64,000 bases of DNA. It comes from Rallus limicola (Eukaryota > Chordata > Aves > Gruiformes > Rallidae). Below are positions 62,013-64,000 of this stretch, one piece after another. The stretch spans positions 5,079,501 to 5,143,500 of the forward strand of contig JAKCOZ010000039.1 of NCBI GenBank assembly GCA_022605955.1, written 5' to 3'. The notes beneath the pieces were generated by a model, which worked only from the letters and a program-made list of their open reading frames with translations, did no database searches and was not told the DNA's origin. Position numbers and translations under genes: made by a program. Within the stretch, counting starts at the first letter, position 1. Every line of letters starts with the position of its first letter.

Positions 62013-64000
62013 AAGAGGGACACACAATACATTCATATTTTTAACCAAATAATTAGAAGTGGTATATCTACTTCCAGCTGCTTTGTAACTGTGTAAGAAT
62101 ATAAACCAGGACACACTCATAAAAAGAAAAAAAAAAAGTGAAAGAATGTTGTAAACAGCATGCGTGAAGTCTGACTGCAGAAACTCTCATGGTCAAGGAG
62201 ACACCTAAGTCAAGGTGGAGGAATAAAAGGCACCACAACCCATGCGCCAATATTGGAATCAGTACAGAAAAGGTATTTGCCTTAATTCAAAATCAATTAA
62301 GTTAAACTGCTTGCTTCTAAACCAGGAAAAATTAGGGTGTAATTCTTTTGCTGTGTCTTATTCAATGAAAAATTATATTTAATTATGAGCTGATTGCCTT
62401 TGGCTCCCCTCACAGCTGCTGAAGAGTCACCATGCCGGTAGCCCTAATGCCTTTGAGCTGGTGGCTATCTCTACAGAATATTTTAAAAAGCTTTTTGCAT
62501 GCACTTGTGCACATGTACACATATACACATACAACATGGACTTTTAAAAGAATAATTTTGTACAAAACAAAAATAGCATGCTTTATTAATTATCAAGGTA
62601 ATGAAGAAGAACAGTTAGTTGTTATACTTTGGGACACAATAGAAATCACCTTCACCTTGTTACGTCCCCTGAGACTCACATTTTCATGTTTAGCCCAAGC
62701 TGCTGCAAGCACATGTCTGAAAACTGGAAGAGTAAGCATTGAAATCCCCACCAAAGGCTACCCTAGAGACGTGCAAATCCACAAGTGCACTTGATAGATC
62801 AGTAGTGTCTGATACTGCTTCTGTTGAATTACTGATGATTATTCTCCATTTACTGTGTGGTGCTGCCAGTGCCAGTCTGGGCTCAAGGCTGCCTTGCAAA
62901 ATTACAGCTGAGCACTTCAGAGGGATTTTGTTGATTGTCTTTGCTGCCTGCATTTCCACAACATGACATGCTTCTCTATCAGCGCAAAATGCCACCAGCA
63001 TCTTTTTTTTTCCTGGAATATGGCTTTCATTCACTGCCACAACAGTGTATTCCTTCTGTTGTTGGCTTAGTTTACTAAACTGGAAGAGTAATGGCACTTT
63101 CCACAACCCCAGTATAATGTGGATTGGCACAATTTGTGAGTAGAGCCAGTAGTTCAACCAAAGGCACAGGTTTATGCAGCACTGAAGTGAACAAAGCTAC
63201 ACAGCTAGAATTTCGCGTGTGCTTGGTCTTCAGTGAAGACATGTCCCTAATAAGAATGACTGACATTTTATTAGAAACAATTTTCAAAAATACAAATCCA
63301 AGCAAAATTGTGTTGAATGTTGGTAGACTGGGGTCTAAAATCCCAAAAAGACATTTTTGGAAAAATATCTTCCACTGACGTGGCTGTTGCACAAATGGGA
63401 CTCTGCTGTAGTTTATCCCACAGTGTTCAAGACAATTGTATCATTTTTTTTATATTCCTATACTGAACTCCACACTGTTATTGCATTAGCTGCAACGTGA
63501 GACACCCTCACGTTCAGTCCACCAGGTTTCATGCTTTTGTTGCAAAGCAAAGACTGAGAAAAATAGATCTGAGAACATTTGGGAGATACTGGCTGCAGGG
63601 GGGTAGTCATGGAAAGGGGATACACCTTGCTGAATGAAATAATTCTTGCAAAACAGGGTTAGCGTGGTGCATAAAAAAAGGACTTCAGACTAGAAAAAAT
63701 GAAGGGGGAAAGTGGTTTTAGTTCTCAGGAATAAGAAATGAGGTAACCAAAAATATGGCAGCAGCTGATGGGGAAGGAAGCCCATACTGCTAGGAACCAA
63801 AGTCATGTTGATAGAGCTACTGAGGGACTGTTTCTCTTCCAGCTGGGTTACTGAGTGTGGTTGATAAGAAACTGCTTCCCCATCGTGCACTAATGCAGGA
63901 GGCCTGGCACATAGACGAGGCAAGGTCAAACTATTGGAACAGGATGTGAAATCAGACACTATAAGGGATAACAGCATGTGGTAAAATAGCAGCCACATTT
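62013..64000. other. Non-coding unique sequence, right edge
   Basis: No repeat or gene is recognised. A 155-codon minus frame (62690-63157) is the second longest in the window outside CR1, with no domain I recognise and no good splice boundary. Short A and T runs lie at 62127-62138 and 63003-63011. Confidence 0.5.

Noticed and set aside
1..64000. CRISPR arrays, tRNA or rRNA genes, bacterial operons
   Set aside because: No regularly spaced direct repeats, no cloverleaf-type sequences or B-box words, and the repeat content is plainly that of a bird chromosome.

Overview
The window looks like a piece of a bird genome with no confirmed protein-coding gene. The evidence is the repeat content. Many copies of the CR1 LINE are present, each ending in the avian CR1 3' tail (short ATTCTATG-type repeats preceded by a GAGGTCCCTTCCAACC-type block). 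Solo LTRs of two avian endogenous-retrovirus LTR groups are also present. Base composition is AT-rich, no long spliced gene is visible, and there are no tRNA, rRNA, CRISPR or operon-like structures. The species cannot be told from the sequence. The window could be intergenic or lie inside a very large intron.

Layout. 1-8.4 kb is mostly unique non-coding DNA with a diverged 85-bp repeat pair (4.03 and 4.98 kb), a CR1 tail, a CR1 fragment (5.6 kb) and a small tandem duplication (6.2 kb). 8.4-8.9 kb is a CR1 scrap joined to the 3' half of an ERVL-like LTR. 8.9-18 kb holds a 71-nt hairpin (10.5 kb), a CR1 (11.1-11.6 kb), a CR1 tail (13.7 kb) and a striking 23-bp-arm inverted repeat (17.6 kb). 18-21 kb holds an LTR U3 fragment, an array of octamer motifs (20.15 kb) and a solo LTR flanked by a perfect 5-bp target duplication (20.44-21.10 kb). 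21-34.9 kb is non-coding with three CR1 pieces. 34.9-36.3 kb is the longest CR1, with a decayed reverse-transcriptase region, followed by an LTR cluster at 37.05-37.66 kb. 37.7-49.8 kb is non-coding with three more CR1 pieces. 49.8-51.2 kb is the only stretch with gene-like hints: a 65-nt exon-like unit on the + strand, and on the - strand a 354-nt open unit bounded by splice-like signals plus the longest ORF of the window. 52.9-54.0 kb is another ERVL-like LTR, with an internal minisatellite, next to a CR1. 54-64 kb is mainly unique DNA with one CR1 at 61.7 kb.

Nothing here forms a pathway or operon. The recognisable biology is retrotransposon insertion and decay. Open reading frames of 60-190 codons occur in all frames, but nearly all fit chance in AT-rich DNA. 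The few worth testing are listed as candidates with low confidence.
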